From NCBI GenBank assembly GCA_903847285.1, contig CAINDH010000128.1:1-64000 (forward strand): a stretch of DNA of 64,000 nucleotides, written 5' to 3'. Every line of letters starts with the position of its first letter. Within the stretch, counting starts at the first letter, position 1. Positions 34,048 through 44,404 of the stretch are shown piece after piece. The DNA is from an uncultured Verrucomicrobia subdivision 3 bacterium (GTDB taxonomy: Bacteria; Verrucomicrobiota; Verrucomicrobiae; Limisphaerales; UBA11358). The position numbers and the translations under genes were made by a program. The notes beneath the pieces are model-generated. The model saw only the letters and a program-made list of their open reading frames with translations. It was not told the DNA's origin and searched no databases.

Positions 34048-37000
34048 ATGAAAAACAAACTCTACTCAATTCTTCTGGCGGCTGGCTGTGCCACTGTCAC
34101 CACGACAGTTTCGGCTCAAACCTACCGCATCATTGACCTCGGCACGAACGGCACAAACGCCAGCTTCGCCACCGGCATCAATGCCAGTGGGCAAGTGTCT
34201 GGCTACACCGCCGCCGGCACGAATTCAGCGCGGGCGTGGCGCTACACTCCGAACCTGGGGTTGATTGATCTCGGTGCCTTTGGAGGGGCGGATAATCGCG
34301 CGCTCGGTATCAACAACGCGGGACTCGTCACCGGCTACTCCACGGACACGAATGGCGCGGTGCGAGGATTTGTTTCTAGCGGCGGCGCGCTAACGAATCT
34401 TGGCGGTGGTGGCAATGTTTTCCCGCAGCACATCAACAACACGGGTAAGGTCTCCGGGTTTTCCACGGACACCAACGGCGACGACCGCGCGTTTCTGTTC
34501 ACGGCGCCCAATACTTTTTCCAACCTCGGTTTGATTGCCAATGCCACGTTGCCGGCAGCTTCGGCGGCTTACGGCGTGAATGATTTCGGTGTCGTGGTCG
34601 GCATCGGCACCAGCTCAAACGGCTTCAACCGCGCGTTCCGCTCCACCATCAATGGCACGTTCGAAGAGCTGGGCACGCTCGGCGGTGACGGAAGTTGGGC
34701 TTACGCGATCAACAACTCCAACCAGGTCGTCGGCACGGCGGATTTCGTCAGCGGCGACTCACACGCGTTTATGTTCGCTGACGGTGCGGGCATGACCGAT
34801 CTCGGCACGCTCGGCGGCTATACCTCCACGGCGTTCGCGCTCGACAATTCCGGCAATGCGGTTGGCTCGGCAGAGATTGTGAATCGCGATTTGCGCGCGG
34901 TCCTCTGGCCGAACGGTGGCGCGCCGCGCGACTTGAGTGAATTCATCCCCGTGAATTCCGGCTGGGTGCTCACCGAGGCGCGCGGCGTGAACGACGCCGG
35001 CCAAATCGTCGGGAACGGTTTCCACAACGGCCAGCCCAGCGCTTTTCTGCTTACGCCAAATTCTGGCGCGGACACGAATCCTCCTGTCGCGCTGCTCGCG
35101 GCCAACGACATCACGAATCTTCAATACAACGTGCAGTTTTTTCAGATCACGTTTTCCGACGACACCGCTGTGCTAGGAGCGAGCATCACAACGAACTGCA
35201 TCCGTGTGACCGGGCCGAACGGCTTCGACCAGATTGCTACGCTCTATCCTTATTCCATCGTGCCGCCCTACGGATTGCTGTCCACGACCAACGCCATAAA
35301 GCTCGCCGCAAATTTCTACATCACCAACACGACCTACCCATGGAACGGCACGAACAACGGTCTCTACTCCGTCAGCATCGAGCCGAACACCGTCAGCGAC
35401 ACGAATGGCAATTTTATGCCCGCCACGAGCATCGGCACTTTCAGTGTCGCAGCTGAAACGAAACCGGTGGTTAGCATGAGTGTGGTCTTCAATCCCGTGA
35501 TGAACGTGTCGGCGAACTACACGCTCAACGGATTGAGTTCGTTTCCTTACGACCCGGCGGACGTTTTCACCTTCACGATTGATTGGAACAACGACGGCAG
35601 CGACGTGCAAAATGTCAGCGGCACGAATGGAACGCGCGTCACGCACGCGTTCACGAGCATCGGCGCACACACCATACGCCTGAGTGCGACCGATACGCAT
35701 GGTGGGACGAGTGCGAATTATTTCGCCGGCGTGTTCGTGGTGAATCCGGCGTTTCCGAACACCTGGTCCGCCGCGCCACTGCTCACGGGCAATCGCCGCC
35801 TCGCGGTTGGCGTGAACTCGAATGGCACATTGTTCTGTTTGGGCGGCCAGCCGCTCAAGAGCAGCAAACTGGCGGTGCAAAGTCTCGCGCCGGGCGCGGG
35901 CGCGTTCGTGGACACGGCGCGCATCTCCGCGCAGACCATCGGACTCGGCGCTGGGATGGACGCGTTGAACCGCATCGTCGTCTTCGGCGGCATCGAGCCA
36001 AACGCGGCGACAGCGAATGTGAACGGCTACGTTTATCAGCCGGCAACCGGCGCGGGCGCGGCCATCGCGAACAAAACTTTCGCCACGCACGACTTCGCGT
36101 TCTGCGCAGACAATGTGCATCGCCTCTACGCCATCAGCGGCGCAGTCGGCGCGGGCACGACGACCGGCACGAACGCCGTGGAACGCTACGACGCCAATTC
36201 AAACACCTGGACCACGCTCGCGCCGATGCCAGTTGCCCGCGTCAACGCCACCGCCACTTATGACGGCCTCGGCCACATCCTCGTCATCGGCGGCGTTGAT
36301 CCGGCCACGACGTTTCCGACCACGACGGTTTATGCCTACGACATCGCGACGGATACGTGGTCGCAACTCGGCAACGCGCCGTCCAGCAGCATCAGCGCCA
36401 ACGCCGGCCGGGTCGCGCAACTCGGTGCGGACGGCATGGTGTATCTGATTGGCGGCATGAATTCTTCGTTCGTGGTCAGTTCGGAAGTTTTCATGTTCGA
36501 CCCCGCATTGAACGAGTGGTTCAGCAGTCCGAATCTCACGGTCGGGCGCGGCACGCCGGCGGTGGCGCTGGGCAACGACGGATTCATCTACGCGATGGGT
36601 GGCGACGACACGTCCAATGGCGGCGGCAATAACAACGGCTTGACCACCGTGGACAAATTCAATACCGGCAGCCCGCACTCGCCGAGAATTATTTCCTCGC
36701 CCCTCTTTTCGACCTTGCAGGCCGAGACACAATTCTTCTATCAAATGCTGGCCACGGGAAATCCGCGTCCGACTTACTCGCTCGTCAGCGCGCCGAGCGG
36801 CATGACCATCAACACCACCAACGGCTTGGTGCTGTGGACGCCCACAACGAATCAAGCGGGCAACGCTTCCGTGACCGTGCGCGCGACGAGCGCGGCGGGC
36901 GTGGCCGAACAAGTTTTCGCGCTCACCGTGACGCCGATTCCCGGCGACGTAACCCCGCCGACTACGCCAACAACTTTCAACCAAGTTTTCCGCAGCGCAA

Positions 37001-38058
37001 ACAGCGTGACCGTCACCTGGAGCGGGGCAACGGATAATGTCGGCGTCGTGAAATATAATTTTTACGTGCTCGTTGGTTCGCGCTCACGGCATTGGGGATT
37101 GTTCGGCAGCACCACGAATCATTCCTTCATCGCGAACGGCTTCACGCCCGGCGCCATTGCCGCCGTGGACGCGGCAGGGAATATTTCGCCGCTGCACATC
37201 GGTTACAACAGCGTGCTGACGCTCCCTGCCATCACTCCGGCGGCGTCCACGGTTTTTCCGAGCGTGATTCAGGGCAATGCGTTTCTCACCACCATTAGCG
37301 TAAGCGGCACGCCGAACGCGGCTTTCAGCTCGCTCACTGGACCGGCGGGCATGAGTTTCACGCACGTCGCGGGTGCCAATACGAACGCGGATTACGTCGT
37401 CGTGCAATGGCAACCGGGCGCGCAATTCGTTGGCACGAACACGTTCACCGCAAATGCAACCAACGCGAACACCACTGGCAGCAGCACGACCTTCAAAGTT
37501 GTCGTGCTGCCGAATGGAACGGACACGATTGCGCCCACGCCCGTCGCGCAAATGACCGCGAGCGGAATTTCTTTTGATCGCTGCAACTTGAATTGGACGC
37601 CCGCTGGCGACAACATCGGTGTGGTAAATTATCACCTCGTTGCCACACATTTTGGCGCGATCTCGAATCACGTCATCACCCGCGATGTGCCCGGTGCGAA
37701 CACGAACACCGTTTTGTCTGGTCTGCTCGCCAACGCGGGTTACACCGTCGTCATCACGCCTTCCGACGCTGCGAACAACGTCGGCAGTTCGACAAGCATC
37801 TTCCTCACTACGCTGGTAACGCCAAATGTGACGCTGCATCTCACATCCGGCCAAACACCTGGCACGCTCGCGCTAAATTGGAACGGCTTCGGCGCGCAAT
37901 GGAAATTCACTTTGGAAAGTTGCGATTCCCTCGCCTCGACGAACTGGCAACCGGTCGCACCTACCAATCAATGGCCGAGTCTGGGCACCAATCTGATCGT
38001 GACGCCCAGCGGACCGGCACAATTTTTCCGGATCAAACCGACACCCACCCAACCCTGA
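34048..38058 (+). CDS. Large exported HAF-repeat/PKD/kelch/fibronectin-type protein
   Basis: From ATG 34048 the 1336-residue protein has a signal peptide (MKNKLYSILLAAGCATVTTT...AQ). Residues ~24-340 are HAF-type repeats with phrases like GINASGQVSGYT and DLGTLGG. A PKD-like segment (FTFTIDWNNDGSD, HTIRLSATDTHGG) lies near ~510-570 and kelch-type beta-propeller repeats near ~590-880 (YDANSNTWTTLAPMPVARVN, IGGVDP). Ig/fibronectin-like domains follow (VTPPTTPTTF, SVTVTWSGATDNVGV). The last ~60 residues form the W-containing module ending FFRIKPTPTQP. It is presumably surface-exposed or secreted. It may be the third gene of the sigma-54-driven operon. Confidence 0.88.
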   Translation: MKNKLYSILLAAGCATVTTTVSAQTYRIIDLGTNGTNASFATGINASGQVSGYTAAGTNSARAWRYTPNLGLIDLGAFGGADNRALGINNAGLVTGYSTDTNGAVRGFVSSGGALTNLGGGGNVFPQHINNTGKVSGFSTDTNGDDRAFLFTAPNTFSNLGLIANATLPAASAAYGVNDFGVVVGIGTSSNGFNRAFRSTINGTFEELGTLGGDGSWAYAINNSNQVVGTADFVSGDSHAFMFADGAGMTDLGTLGGYTSTAFALDNSGNAVGSAEIVNRDLRAVLWPNGGAPRDLSEFIPVNSGWVLTEARGVNDAGQIVGNGFHNGQPSAFLLTPNSGADTNPPVALLAANDITNLQYNVQFFQITFSDDTAVLGASITTNCIRVTGPNGFDQIATLYPYSIVPPYGLLSTTNAIKLAANFYITNTTYPWNGTNNGLYSVSIEPNTVSDTNGNFMPATSIGTFSVAAETKPVVSMSVVFNPVMNVSANYTLNGLSSFPYDPADVFTFTIDWNNDGSDVQNVSGTNGTRVTHAFTSIGAHTIRLSATDTHGGTSANYFAGVFVVNPAFPNTWSAAPLLTGNRRLAVGVNSNGTLFCLGGQPLKSSKLAVQSLAPGAGAFVDTARISAQTIGLGAGMDALNRIVVFGGIEPNAATANVNGYVYQPATGAGAAIANKTFATHDFAFCADNVHRLYAISGAVGAGTTTGTNAVERYDANSNTWTTLAPMPVARVNATATYDGLGHILVIGGVDPATTFPTTTVYAYDIATDTWSQLGNAPSSSISANAGRVAQLGADGMVYLIGGMNSSFVVSSEVFMFDPALNEWFSSPNLTVGRGTPAVALGNDGFIYAMGGDDTSNGGGNNNGLTTVDKFNTGSPHSPRIISSPLFSTLQAETQFFYQMLATGNPRPTYSLVSAPSGMTINTTNGLVLWTPTTNQAGNASVTVRATSAAGVAEQVFALTVTPIPGDVTPPTTPTTFNQVFRSANSVTVTWSGATDNVGVVKYNFYVLVGSRSRHWGLFGSTTNHSFIANGFTPGAIAAVDAAGNISPLHIGYNSVLTLPAITPAASTVFPSVIQGNAFLTTISVSGTPNAAFSSLTGPAGMSFTHVAGANTNADYVVVQWQPGAQFVGTNTFTANATNANTTGSSTTFKVVVLPNGTDTIAPTPVAQMTASGISFDRCNLNWTPAGDNIGVVNYHLVATHFGAISNHVITRDVPGANTNTVLSGLLANAGYTVVITPSDAANNVGSSTSIFLTTLVTPNVTLHLTSGQTPGTLALNWNGFGAQWKFTLESCDSLASTNWQPVAPTNQWPSLGTNLIVTPSGPAQFFRIKPTPTQP

Positions 38059-38059
38059 A

Positions 38060-38074
38060 CTCAGTTCAACTGAG
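38060..38074. other. Short palindrome after the HAF-repeat gene
   Basis: CTCAGTT-C-AACTGAG is a perfect 7-bp inverted repeat with one central base, directly after the stop codon and 61 bp before the kinase gene. No T-run follows, so it is not a classical terminator; a protein-binding site is possible. Confidence 0.35.
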
Positions 38075-38134
38075 GATTAGCCGTCCGCCTGACTTGGGCG
38101 CGCGGCATTTGGGAAATCACACTGCGCGCTCGCC

Positions 38135-40831
38135 ATGAGTTTCCTCCGTCAATATGCTCAACGGCAGATGGCATTTCCGCAGGTAACCAATTCCCGCGTG
38201 TTCGCCGCGCTTCTGCTTGCGGCGGGTGTGGCGCTGCTTGGCATTGCCTTGAAAAATCGGTTTGCTAACGACAGCTACGATTCCCTTCACTCATTGGCCG
38301 CTTACCACGGTAATTCCTTAGATGATACGAATGTCGTCATCGTCTATCTGGATATCGCGTCGTTTTTTCACGAGCACCAAGACCCTGCCAACCGCTGGCC
38401 ACGCGACCTGCATTCGCGATTGTTAAATCGGCTGACGGCCGATGGTGCCCGCGCCGTGGTGTTTGACATCCTCTTCGACACGCCCAGCAAAAGCCATTCC
38501 GCCGATATAGCGTTTGCCACGGCCATCAAGGAAAACGGCCACGTCGTTTTGGCGGCCGGGCATAACAACAAAAGCACCCACGAAACTTCCGGCAACGAGA
38601 ACCGGACGCGTTCCACCATGCTCATCCTGCCGGAGGAAAGTTTTGCCGGCGCAACCGCGGGCTGGGGTGTTGACTCTCTGTGGATTGATGATGATTTCGT
38701 CGTTCGCCATCACTTGCCGCCATTTGGCAGCGAACAGATCCCCAGCTTGAGTCGCGCCACGGCGCGGCTGATCGGAGTCACCAACGGATTTCCCGGCGGC
38801 GAACTTTGGATTCGCTACTATGGTCCGGCGTTAACCATTCCGCAGGTCAGTTATTATGAAGCGTTAGAGCCGGGCGCATTGCCGCTGGGATTTTTCCGCG
38901 ACAAGATTGTTTTTATCGGCGGCCGTCCCATTGAAGGTTTGCCGAACTCGGAGCGGGACGAATTTCGCAGCCCTTTTCGCGGTGCGTGGAGTAGCAAGGA
39001 ACTTTTCATTCCCGGCGTTGAAGTCCATGCCACCCAATTGCTCAATCTGCTGCGTCACGACGGGCTGCAGCGCCCGGCAAACTTCGGTGAAAATTTGATC
39101 TTACTGTTGAGCGCCCTGATTTTCGGCGGTGGTCTGCTCTGGCTCCGGCCGGTGCCGGCAACGGTCGTTGCCCTGGTCGGCATCGCCTTGGCACCCTTGA
39201 TGGCTCTGGCTGGATTTGCGAACGGCATTTGGTTTCCGTGGCTGGTCGTCAGCGCCGTGCAGATTCCCGCGGCGCTCTTTGGCTCGTGGCTGTGGCAGTT
39301 TCAAGAATGGTTTTTCACCCGCCGCAAAATGGAAGCCGCCAAACGCATCGCCGATGCCAAAATACGCGAGCAGGCCGCACTGATTGACAAGGCGCATGAC
39401 GCGATTTTAGTGCAGGACCTGACGGGGAAAATTATTTATGCCAATCCGAGCGCGGAAAAACTTTACGGCTGGAAGTTTTCCGAGATCAGGCCCGAGTCGG
39501 CTGCGGAAATGTTTTCGCCCGCCGCCGCTAATGCTGACAAGGCGCGCAACATCGCTGTGAAGGAAGGCGAATGGAACGGCGAATTGCAACTACAGACGCA
39601 GGCTGGACAGGTCATCACCGTGGATAGCCGCTGGACGTTGATCCGGGATGATGCCGACCAACCGAGCGGTCTGCTGCTCATCAACAGCGACATCACCGAG
39701 AAGAAAAATCTCGAGCAACAATTTCTCCGCACGCAGCGCATGAACACCATCGGCACGCTCGCCGGCGGCATGGCGCACGACTTGAATAATGCGCTTTCGC
39801 CCGTATTGCTTGGCGCGCAGTTGCTTCGTCGTAAAACCAGCGACGAAAATGATCGCAAACTGCTTTCGCTCATCGAAACCAGCGCGCATCGCGGGGCGGA
39901 CATGGTGCGGCAGGTGTTGCTTTTCGCGCGCGGGCGCGGCGGTGAATTTGAAAGGCTCGAACTGGGTCCGCTCGTGAAAGAGTTGGAGAAAATGGTGCGC
40001 GAAACTTTTCCGAAGAATATCGCCGTCGAGACATTCATTCCGCGCGATCTCTGGCCGGTGCAGGGGAATCTGACGCAGTTGCATCAGGTGTTGCTCAACC
40101 TCTGCGTCAACGCCCGCGACGCGATGCCAGACGGCGGAAAACTTTCTTTTGTGGCGGACAATGTCACGCTGACGGAAGCGGAGGCGAAAGAAATTCCCGA
40201 CGGTCAACCCGGAAAATTCATTTCGCTCGCCGTTTCTGACACAGGCACGGGCATGCCGCCGGAAGTGAAGGCAAAGATCTTTGAGCCGTTCTTTACGACG
40301 AAAGGCGAGGGCAAGGGCACGGGTATTGGACTGGCCACCGTCATTCGCATTTTGAAAAGTCACGGCGGATTTCTACGGGTCGAAAGCGAGGTCGGGCAGG
40401 GGACATCATTTGAAGTATTCATCCCATGTGCGCCGGAATTTTCCGTAGCAACCCAGATTAAGACTGAAGACGCCCTGCCGCGCGGCAATGGTGAATTGAT
40501 TTTGGTGGCGGATGACGAGCAAGCGTTGTGCGAACTAATCGCGGCTGAGTTGACGGAATTCAATTATCGCGTCATCTCTGCAGCCAACGGTGCCGAAGCC
40601 GTAGCGCTTTTCAAACAGCACGCCGGCGAGGTGCGGTTGCTCATCACGGACAACTCCATGCCGGTGCTGACCGGACCGCAAGCCATCGCAGAAATTCGCA
40701 AGTTCAAGCCTGGTCTGCCGGTAATTCTTGCGAGCGGCGAAGGCGGCACGGGATTGGAAGGCGTGGCCGAATTGGAAAAGCCATTCGCACTCGCAGAATT
40801 GTTGAATGCCGTCAGCCGTAGCTTGAAGTGA
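38135..40831 (+). CDS. CHASE2-PAS hybrid histidine kinase with C-terminal receiver
   Basis: The 898-residue protein starts with one membrane helix, then a CHASE2 extracytoplasmic sensor (residues ~45-315; [36 protein letters not shown]). Three more helices follow at ~325-395. A PAS domain (~410-520), HisKA with [20 protein letters not shown], HATPase ([29 protein letters not shown]) and a receiver ([16 protein letters not shown]) complete it. It lies 33 bp before an NtrC-type regulator and is its probable partner. The CHASE2 ligand is unknown. Confidence 0.93.
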   Translation: MSFLRQYAQRQMAFPQVTNSRVFAALLLAAGVALLGIALKNRFANDSYDSLHSLAAYHGNSLDDTNVVIVYLDIASFFHEHQDPANRWPRDLHSRLLNRLTADGARAVVFDILFDTPSKSHSADIAFATAIKENGHVVLAAGHNNKSTHETSGNENRTRSTMLILPEESFAGATAGWGVDSLWIDDDFVVRHHLPPFGSEQIPSLSRATARLIGVTNGFPGGELWIRYYGPALTIPQVSYYEALEPGALPLGFFRDKIVFIGGRPIEGLPNSERDEFRSPFRGAWSSKELFIPGVEVHATQLLNLLRHDGLQRPANFGENLILLLSALIFGGGLLWLRPVPATVVALVGIALAPLMALAGFANGIWFPWLVVSAVQIPAALFGSWLWQFQEWFFTRRKMEAAKRIADAKIREQAALIDKAHDAILVQDLTGKIIYANPSAEKLYGWKFSEIRPESAAEMFSPAAANADKARNIAVKEGEWNGELQLQTQAGQVITVDSRWTLIRDDADQPSGLLLINSDITEKKNLEQQFLRTQRMNTIGTLAGGMAHDLNNALSPVLLGAQLLRRKTSDENDRKLLSLIETSAHRGADMVRQVLLFARGRGGEFERLELGPLVKELEKMVRETFPKNIAVETFIPRDLWPVQGNLTQLHQVLLNLCVNARDAMPDGGKLSFVADNVTLTEAEAKEIPDGQPGKFISLAVSDTGTGMPPEVKAKIFEPFFTTKGEGKGTGIGLATVIRILKSHGGFLRVESEVGQGTSFEVFIPCAPEFSVATQIKTEDALPRGNGELILVADDEQALCELIAAELTEFNYRVISAANGAEAVALFKQHAGEVRLLITDNSMPVLTGPQAIAEIRKFKPGLPVILASGEGGTGLEGVAELEKPFALAELLNAVSRSLK

Positions 40832-40864
40832 CGTGGAGTTTCATTACACTGCCATCACTGAATT

Positions 40865-42271
40865 GTGAACGGCAAATCCGCAACTAATTTTTCCTGCTTC
40901 ATCGTGGATGACGACGTATCGTTCGCAACGATGTCAGCGAATGTTGTGCGCGAAGCAGGCGGCACGGTTACGCTGGCACATACACTTACGAGTGCGCGGG
41001 AAGTTGCTGCTGCAAAAACATTTGATCTGATTCTGCTCGATAACCACCTGCCGGATGGCAAGGGTTACGATTTTTTCAACCAGATTTCCCGCCGCAATCC
41101 CGATGCGCCAATCATCATGATCACTGGCGCGCCGGATTTGAGTGAAGCAGTTTCGCTCACGCGCAACGGGCTTTTCGAATATCTCACCAAGCCGATTTCC
41201 GTAGATGCGCTCGCAGACGCGTTGGGTCGAGTGAAGCTCCGGATGCAAACGCCCCAAACGCCAGCGACTGCAATCGAGATGTTTGGTGAATCATCTGCGA
41301 TGCGCGACGTGTTGCAGCAGCTTAAGCAGGCTTCGAAGCACGCAGCCAGCACGGTGTTGCTCACCGGCGAAACGGGTGCGGGCAAAGATCTTGCGGCGCG
41401 GGTGCTGCATCAGTTGAGTTTTCCCGACGGCAAAGCGCCGTTCATCGCGGTGAATTGTGCGGCGTTGCCAGCGGAGATGTTTGAATCAGAATTGTTCGGC
41501 GCGGAACGCGGTGCGTTCACCGGTGCGGATAAAAAACGCGGCGGTCTCGTGGCAGCGGCGGCGAACGGCACTTTGTTCCTTGATGAAATTGGTGAAGTCC
41601 CGTTGGCGTTGCAGGCCAAACTGCTGCGGCTGCTGGAGGCTCGGGAATTTCGTTCGCTCGGCAGCACCGAGGCACAGCCGTTCACCGGACGCTTCGTTGC
41701 AGCAACGAACAAGAATTTGATGGACGAAGTGAAGGCGGGTCGCTTCCGCGAAGATTTGTTGTATCGCTTCGATGTATTCAGCGTGGAGTTGCCACCTTTG
41801 CGTCGCCGCCGCGCGGACATTCCAGGACTTGCGGAATTACTGCTCACCCAACTCGCGCAAAAATATAGCCGCACCAAGCCGCTGCTGACGCCGGAAGATT
41901 TGCAAAAACTTTCAGCTCATGATTTTCCCGGCAACGTTCGCGAGTTGCGCAATGTGCTGGAGCGTTCGCTGCTGAAAACTGCAGATGGCGCGAAGTGGTT
42001 GGCGCTCGATGTGAACTGGTTGAATCGTGGTTCTTCACCCACACCGGTTGCAATTCAAACTTTTGCAACCGCTACGACAATTTCTTCTGAGCCGTTGCCT
42101 GCAGACCGAAATCTTTCGCCCATCGAGGCGCAGGAGTATCGGCTTATCCGTGACACTCTGCGGGAAGCGAACGGCGGCATTCGGCGGGCGGCGACCAAAC
42201 TTGGCATGTCGCCACAGGCCTTGCTGCGCCGTTTAGAAAAGTGGCCGGAACTACGGGTCGATAAAGAATAG
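40865..42271 (+). CDS. NtrC-family sigma-54-dependent response regulator
   Basis: The 468-residue protein starts with GTG at 40865. The receiver (residues ~8-125) has FIVDDD, phosphoacceptor LILLDNHLPDG and LTKPIS. The AAA+ domain (~140-365) has Walker A GETGAGKD, the sigma-54-contacting GAFTGA loop in FGAERGAFTGADKK and Walker B LFLDEIGE. The C-terminal Fis-type HTH is in REANGGIRRAATKLGMSPQALLRRL. It should activate sigma-54 promoters by binding upstream. Three such promoters with a shared upstream palindrome lie within 10 kb, one starting 3 bp after this gene, so they are its likely targets. Confidence 0.95.
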   Translation: MNGKSATNFSCFIVDDDVSFATMSANVVREAGGTVTLAHTLTSAREVAAAKTFDLILLDNHLPDGKGYDFFNQISRRNPDAPIIMITGAPDLSEAVSLTRNGLFEYLTKPISVDALADALGRVKLRMQTPQTPATAIEMFGESSAMRDVLQQLKQASKHAASTVLLTGETGAGKDLAARVLHQLSFPDGKAPFIAVNCAALPAEMFESELFGAERGAFTGADKKRGGLVAAAANGTLFLDEIGEVPLALQAKLLRLLEAREFRSLGSTEAQPFTGRFVAATNKNLMDEVKAGRFREDLLYRFDVFSVELPPLRRRRADIPGLAELLLTQLAQKYSRTKPLLTPEDLQKLSAHDFPGNVRELRNVLERSLLKTADGAKWLALDVNWLNRGSSPTPVAIQTFATATTISSEPLPADRNLSPIEAQEYRLIRDTLREANGGIRRAATKLGMSPQALLRRLEKWPELRVDKE

Positions 42272-42273
42272 CT

Positions 42274-42291
42274 TGTTCCGCTTCCGGAACA
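42274..42291 (+). promoter_or_regulatory. Upstream activator site for the sigma-54 promoter (site B)
   Basis: TGTTCCG-N4-CGGAACA, a perfect palindrome, directly follows the stop codon of the NtrC-type regulator and lies 61 bp upstream of the -24 box. It is the cleanest copy and probably a dimer-binding site. Confidence 0.75.
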
Positions 42292-42352
42292 TTAGTGGTC
42301 GTTGAAACCTCTTAGCTCCGCAATTCACCCAGAAACAAGCGGTGATTCACAT

Positions 42353-42367
42353 TGGCAACGGGATTGC
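42353..42367 (+). promoter_or_regulatory. Sigma-54 promoter before the Ig/PPC-like exported protein
   Basis: TGGCAA-N5-TTGC (42353-42367) followed by TAAAC is an excellent -24/-12 match. The expected start site near 42379 excludes the long frame beginning at 42352 and supports the ATG at 42402 or 42424. Confidence 0.83.
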
Positions 42368-42423
42368 TAAACATAAAATTTGCCGGATGCGTTCCGGTGT
42401 TTATGCGATACTGTGCGCGGATC

Positions 42424-44226
42424 ATGAAGTGCGGCCTGAAACTCTGGCTAGGTAGTGGCGTCCTCCGAGGCGCGGCGATGGCTTTGGTGTTTTGCGTCTT
42501 CGCAGCGATGGCGGACGCACAGGCGGCAAACTTTCAAGATTACTTCACGAATCGCGAGACGATATTCGGAACGAACGGCACGCTCCTTGGAACCAACGTC
42601 ACCGCAACGATCGAAGCCGGCGAGCCGCGGCACGGCGGCAAGGCGCCGAGCCATTCGATCTGGATTTCCTGGGTAGCACCGACAAATGGCGTGGCAACTT
42701 TTGACACGCACGGCAGCAGCTTTGACACGACGATGTCCGCCTATACGTTGAGCCCGACGAACGGGACCACAGTCACTCAGCTTCATGAGGAGGCGCGCAA
42801 TGACGACGATCCCGCCGCTGTGCCGACGAGTATCATTCAGATCGGTGCCATTGCTGGTCGCGCTTACGAAATTGCGGTGGACGGCTACCAAGGTGCTGCG
42901 GGTTCGGTGACGTTGAACTGGAGTTTCATTCCCGCCACCGCACCGCCTCCGATCGTCGTAAGCACGCCGAATGATCGCGCGGCGAAACAGGGCGACCCGG
43001 TGAATCTCGCCGTCAATATGTCATCCGCTGGCGGCGCGCAGTTCCTCTGGTTTTTCAACGATGTTGAAGACACGAATCAGAGCGGCACGAATTTTTTTAT
43101 CGCCAGCTTGCAGCCAACGAACGTGGGGCGTTACCAGTTGCGCGTGACGGTGGGCAACGGCAACAACCGCGTGCGCTTTTTCACGACGCCCGTGGAAGTC
43201 CAAATCAACTCGGATGGCTCAACGAACACGCTCGCCGAGGATAAGCTATTTGACGCATTGCTATTTCCGCTCATCGGCGATGACGGTAGCGGGACGAATG
43301 GGGGCAATGTTTTACTCGGTTCCAAAGTTGCCATCCGCCCCGGCGGGTTGGGTGGCGGCACGCTCGCGCCGAGGATAGGTGTGGTGCGCGGCTATAACGG
43401 TAGTCAGGTTTTTAATACCACCTTCGCCACGTCTGACCCAAGCGAGCCACCGCACTGCGGCGTGACCGGTGGCGCGTCTTACTGGTTGCAATACCAGCCG
43501 CCCACCAACGGCACGATCACGCTCGACACCGTGGGCAGTTCTTACGACACGGTGATGGAGGTCTATACCTACAACGGCGTGCTCACGAGCTACACGAATC
43601 TGATTTCGCTGGCGTGCGACAACGACGGCGTCGCAACGCAGGGCGCGGCGCGTGTGACGTTTCAGTGTGTGAAGACGCGGCAATACATCGTGGCTGTAGA
43701 TGGTGTGAACGCCGCTCGCGGCACGGCGTGGCTGAATTATTCGCTCAACACCAACCAGCCTGCCACTGCGCCGCTCACGTCCAGCCTGATCGTCACGCAA
43801 ACTGTTTTTGTCGGTAGCACGGTGACGATTGCGCCCGCCATCACGGGTGAGCAACCGATGAATTATTCGTGGAAGAAAAACGGGACGAACATCGTGGGCG
43901 CGACCATTCCGTTCCTACAGCTTACGAACGTCACCACTGCAAACGCAGCGACCTACACGCTAAGAGTGACGAACGATCTGGGCACGATCACCATCAGCAA
44001 CATCCTGCATGTCGTCACACCGATGAGTTGCGCGGTCGGCAAAAGCGGCAACAATATCAACATCACGTTCCCAGCCTCCGCGAATCTGCTCTACACCATC
44101 CAACAGGCCACGAACATCGCTGGTCCGTGGACGCAGTGGGCCGCCCCGTTTTACGGTGACGGCCAGAATTTTTCCACGAACATCGCTGGTCTCGGCACGA
44201 AATTTTTCCGCGTGCGCGTGGATTAA
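42424..44226 (+). CDS. Exported protein with PPC-like and Ig-like domains and terminal W-module
   Basis: ATG 42424 is chosen for its signal peptide (MKCGLKLWLGSGVLRG... ADAQ); ATG 42402, in frame, is an alternative. The 600-residue protein shows two copies of a beta domain with SIWISWVAPTNGVATFDTHG and later SYWLQYQPPTNGTITLDTVG, like bacterial pre-peptidase C-terminal (PPC) domains. Each is followed by an Ig-like domain (LWFFNDVEDTN...NVGRYQLRVTV; YSWKKNGTNIVGA). It ends with a module containing YTIQQATNIAGPWTQW and FFRVRVD. It is likely surface-located, sigma-54 regulated and monocistronic. Confidence 0.85.
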   Translation: MKCGLKLWLGSGVLRGAAMALVFCVFAAMADAQAANFQDYFTNRETIFGTNGTLLGTNVTATIEAGEPRHGGKAPSHSIWISWVAPTNGVATFDTHGSSFDTTMSAYTLSPTNGTTVTQLHEEARNDDDPAAVPTSIIQIGAIAGRAYEIAVDGYQGAAGSVTLNWSFIPATAPPPIVVSTPNDRAAKQGDPVNLAVNMSSAGGAQFLWFFNDVEDTNQSGTNFFIASLQPTNVGRYQLRVTVGNGNNRVRFFTTPVEVQINSDGSTNTLAEDKLFDALLFPLIGDDGSGTNGGNVLLGSKVAIRPGGLGGGTLAPRIGVVRGYNGSQVFNTTFATSDPSEPPHCGVTGGASYWLQYQPPTNGTITLDTVGSSYDTVMEVYTYNGVLTSYTNLISLACDNDGVATQGAARVTFQCVKTRQYIVAVDGVNAARGTAWLNYSLNTNQPATAPLTSSLIVTQTVFVGSTVTIAPAITGEQPMNYSWKKNGTNIVGATIPFLQLTNVTTANAATYTLRVTNDLGTITISNILHVVTPMSCAVGKSGNNINITFPASANLLYTIQQATNIAGPWTQWAAPFYGDGQNFSTNIAGLGTKFFRVRVD

Positions 44227-44259
44227 TTTCCCTCCGTTCTTCTCTGCGTGCGCCGTCAC

Positions 44260-44287
44260 CGGAACATTCTGTTCCGCCGCCGGAACA
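44260..44287 (+). promoter_or_regulatory. Upstream activator sites for the sigma-54 promoter (site C)
   Basis: TGTTCCG-N4-CGGAACA (44270-44287) is preceded by CGGAACA (44260-44266), so three alternating half-sites are packed into 28 bp. It lies 42 bp upstream of the -24 box, close for an enhancer but in the workable range. Confidence 0.72.
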
Positions 44288-44329
44288 GCCATCGGTTCCA
44301 GTTCGCTGAAAACCCAATAAAATCAAGGT

Positions 44330-44344
44330 TGGCAAGGCTGCTGC
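44330..44344 (+). promoter_or_regulatory. Sigma-54 promoter before the four-repeat exported protein
   Basis: TGGCAA-N5-CTGC (44330-44344) followed by TAAAGAG. Transcription should start near 44356, about 50 nt before the ATG at 44405. Confidence 0.78.
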
Positions 44345-44404
44345 TAAAGAGTCCGCAACGGATTGCCGCAACACACGGCGCGCAGTTCAAATCAACATAC
44401 AACC

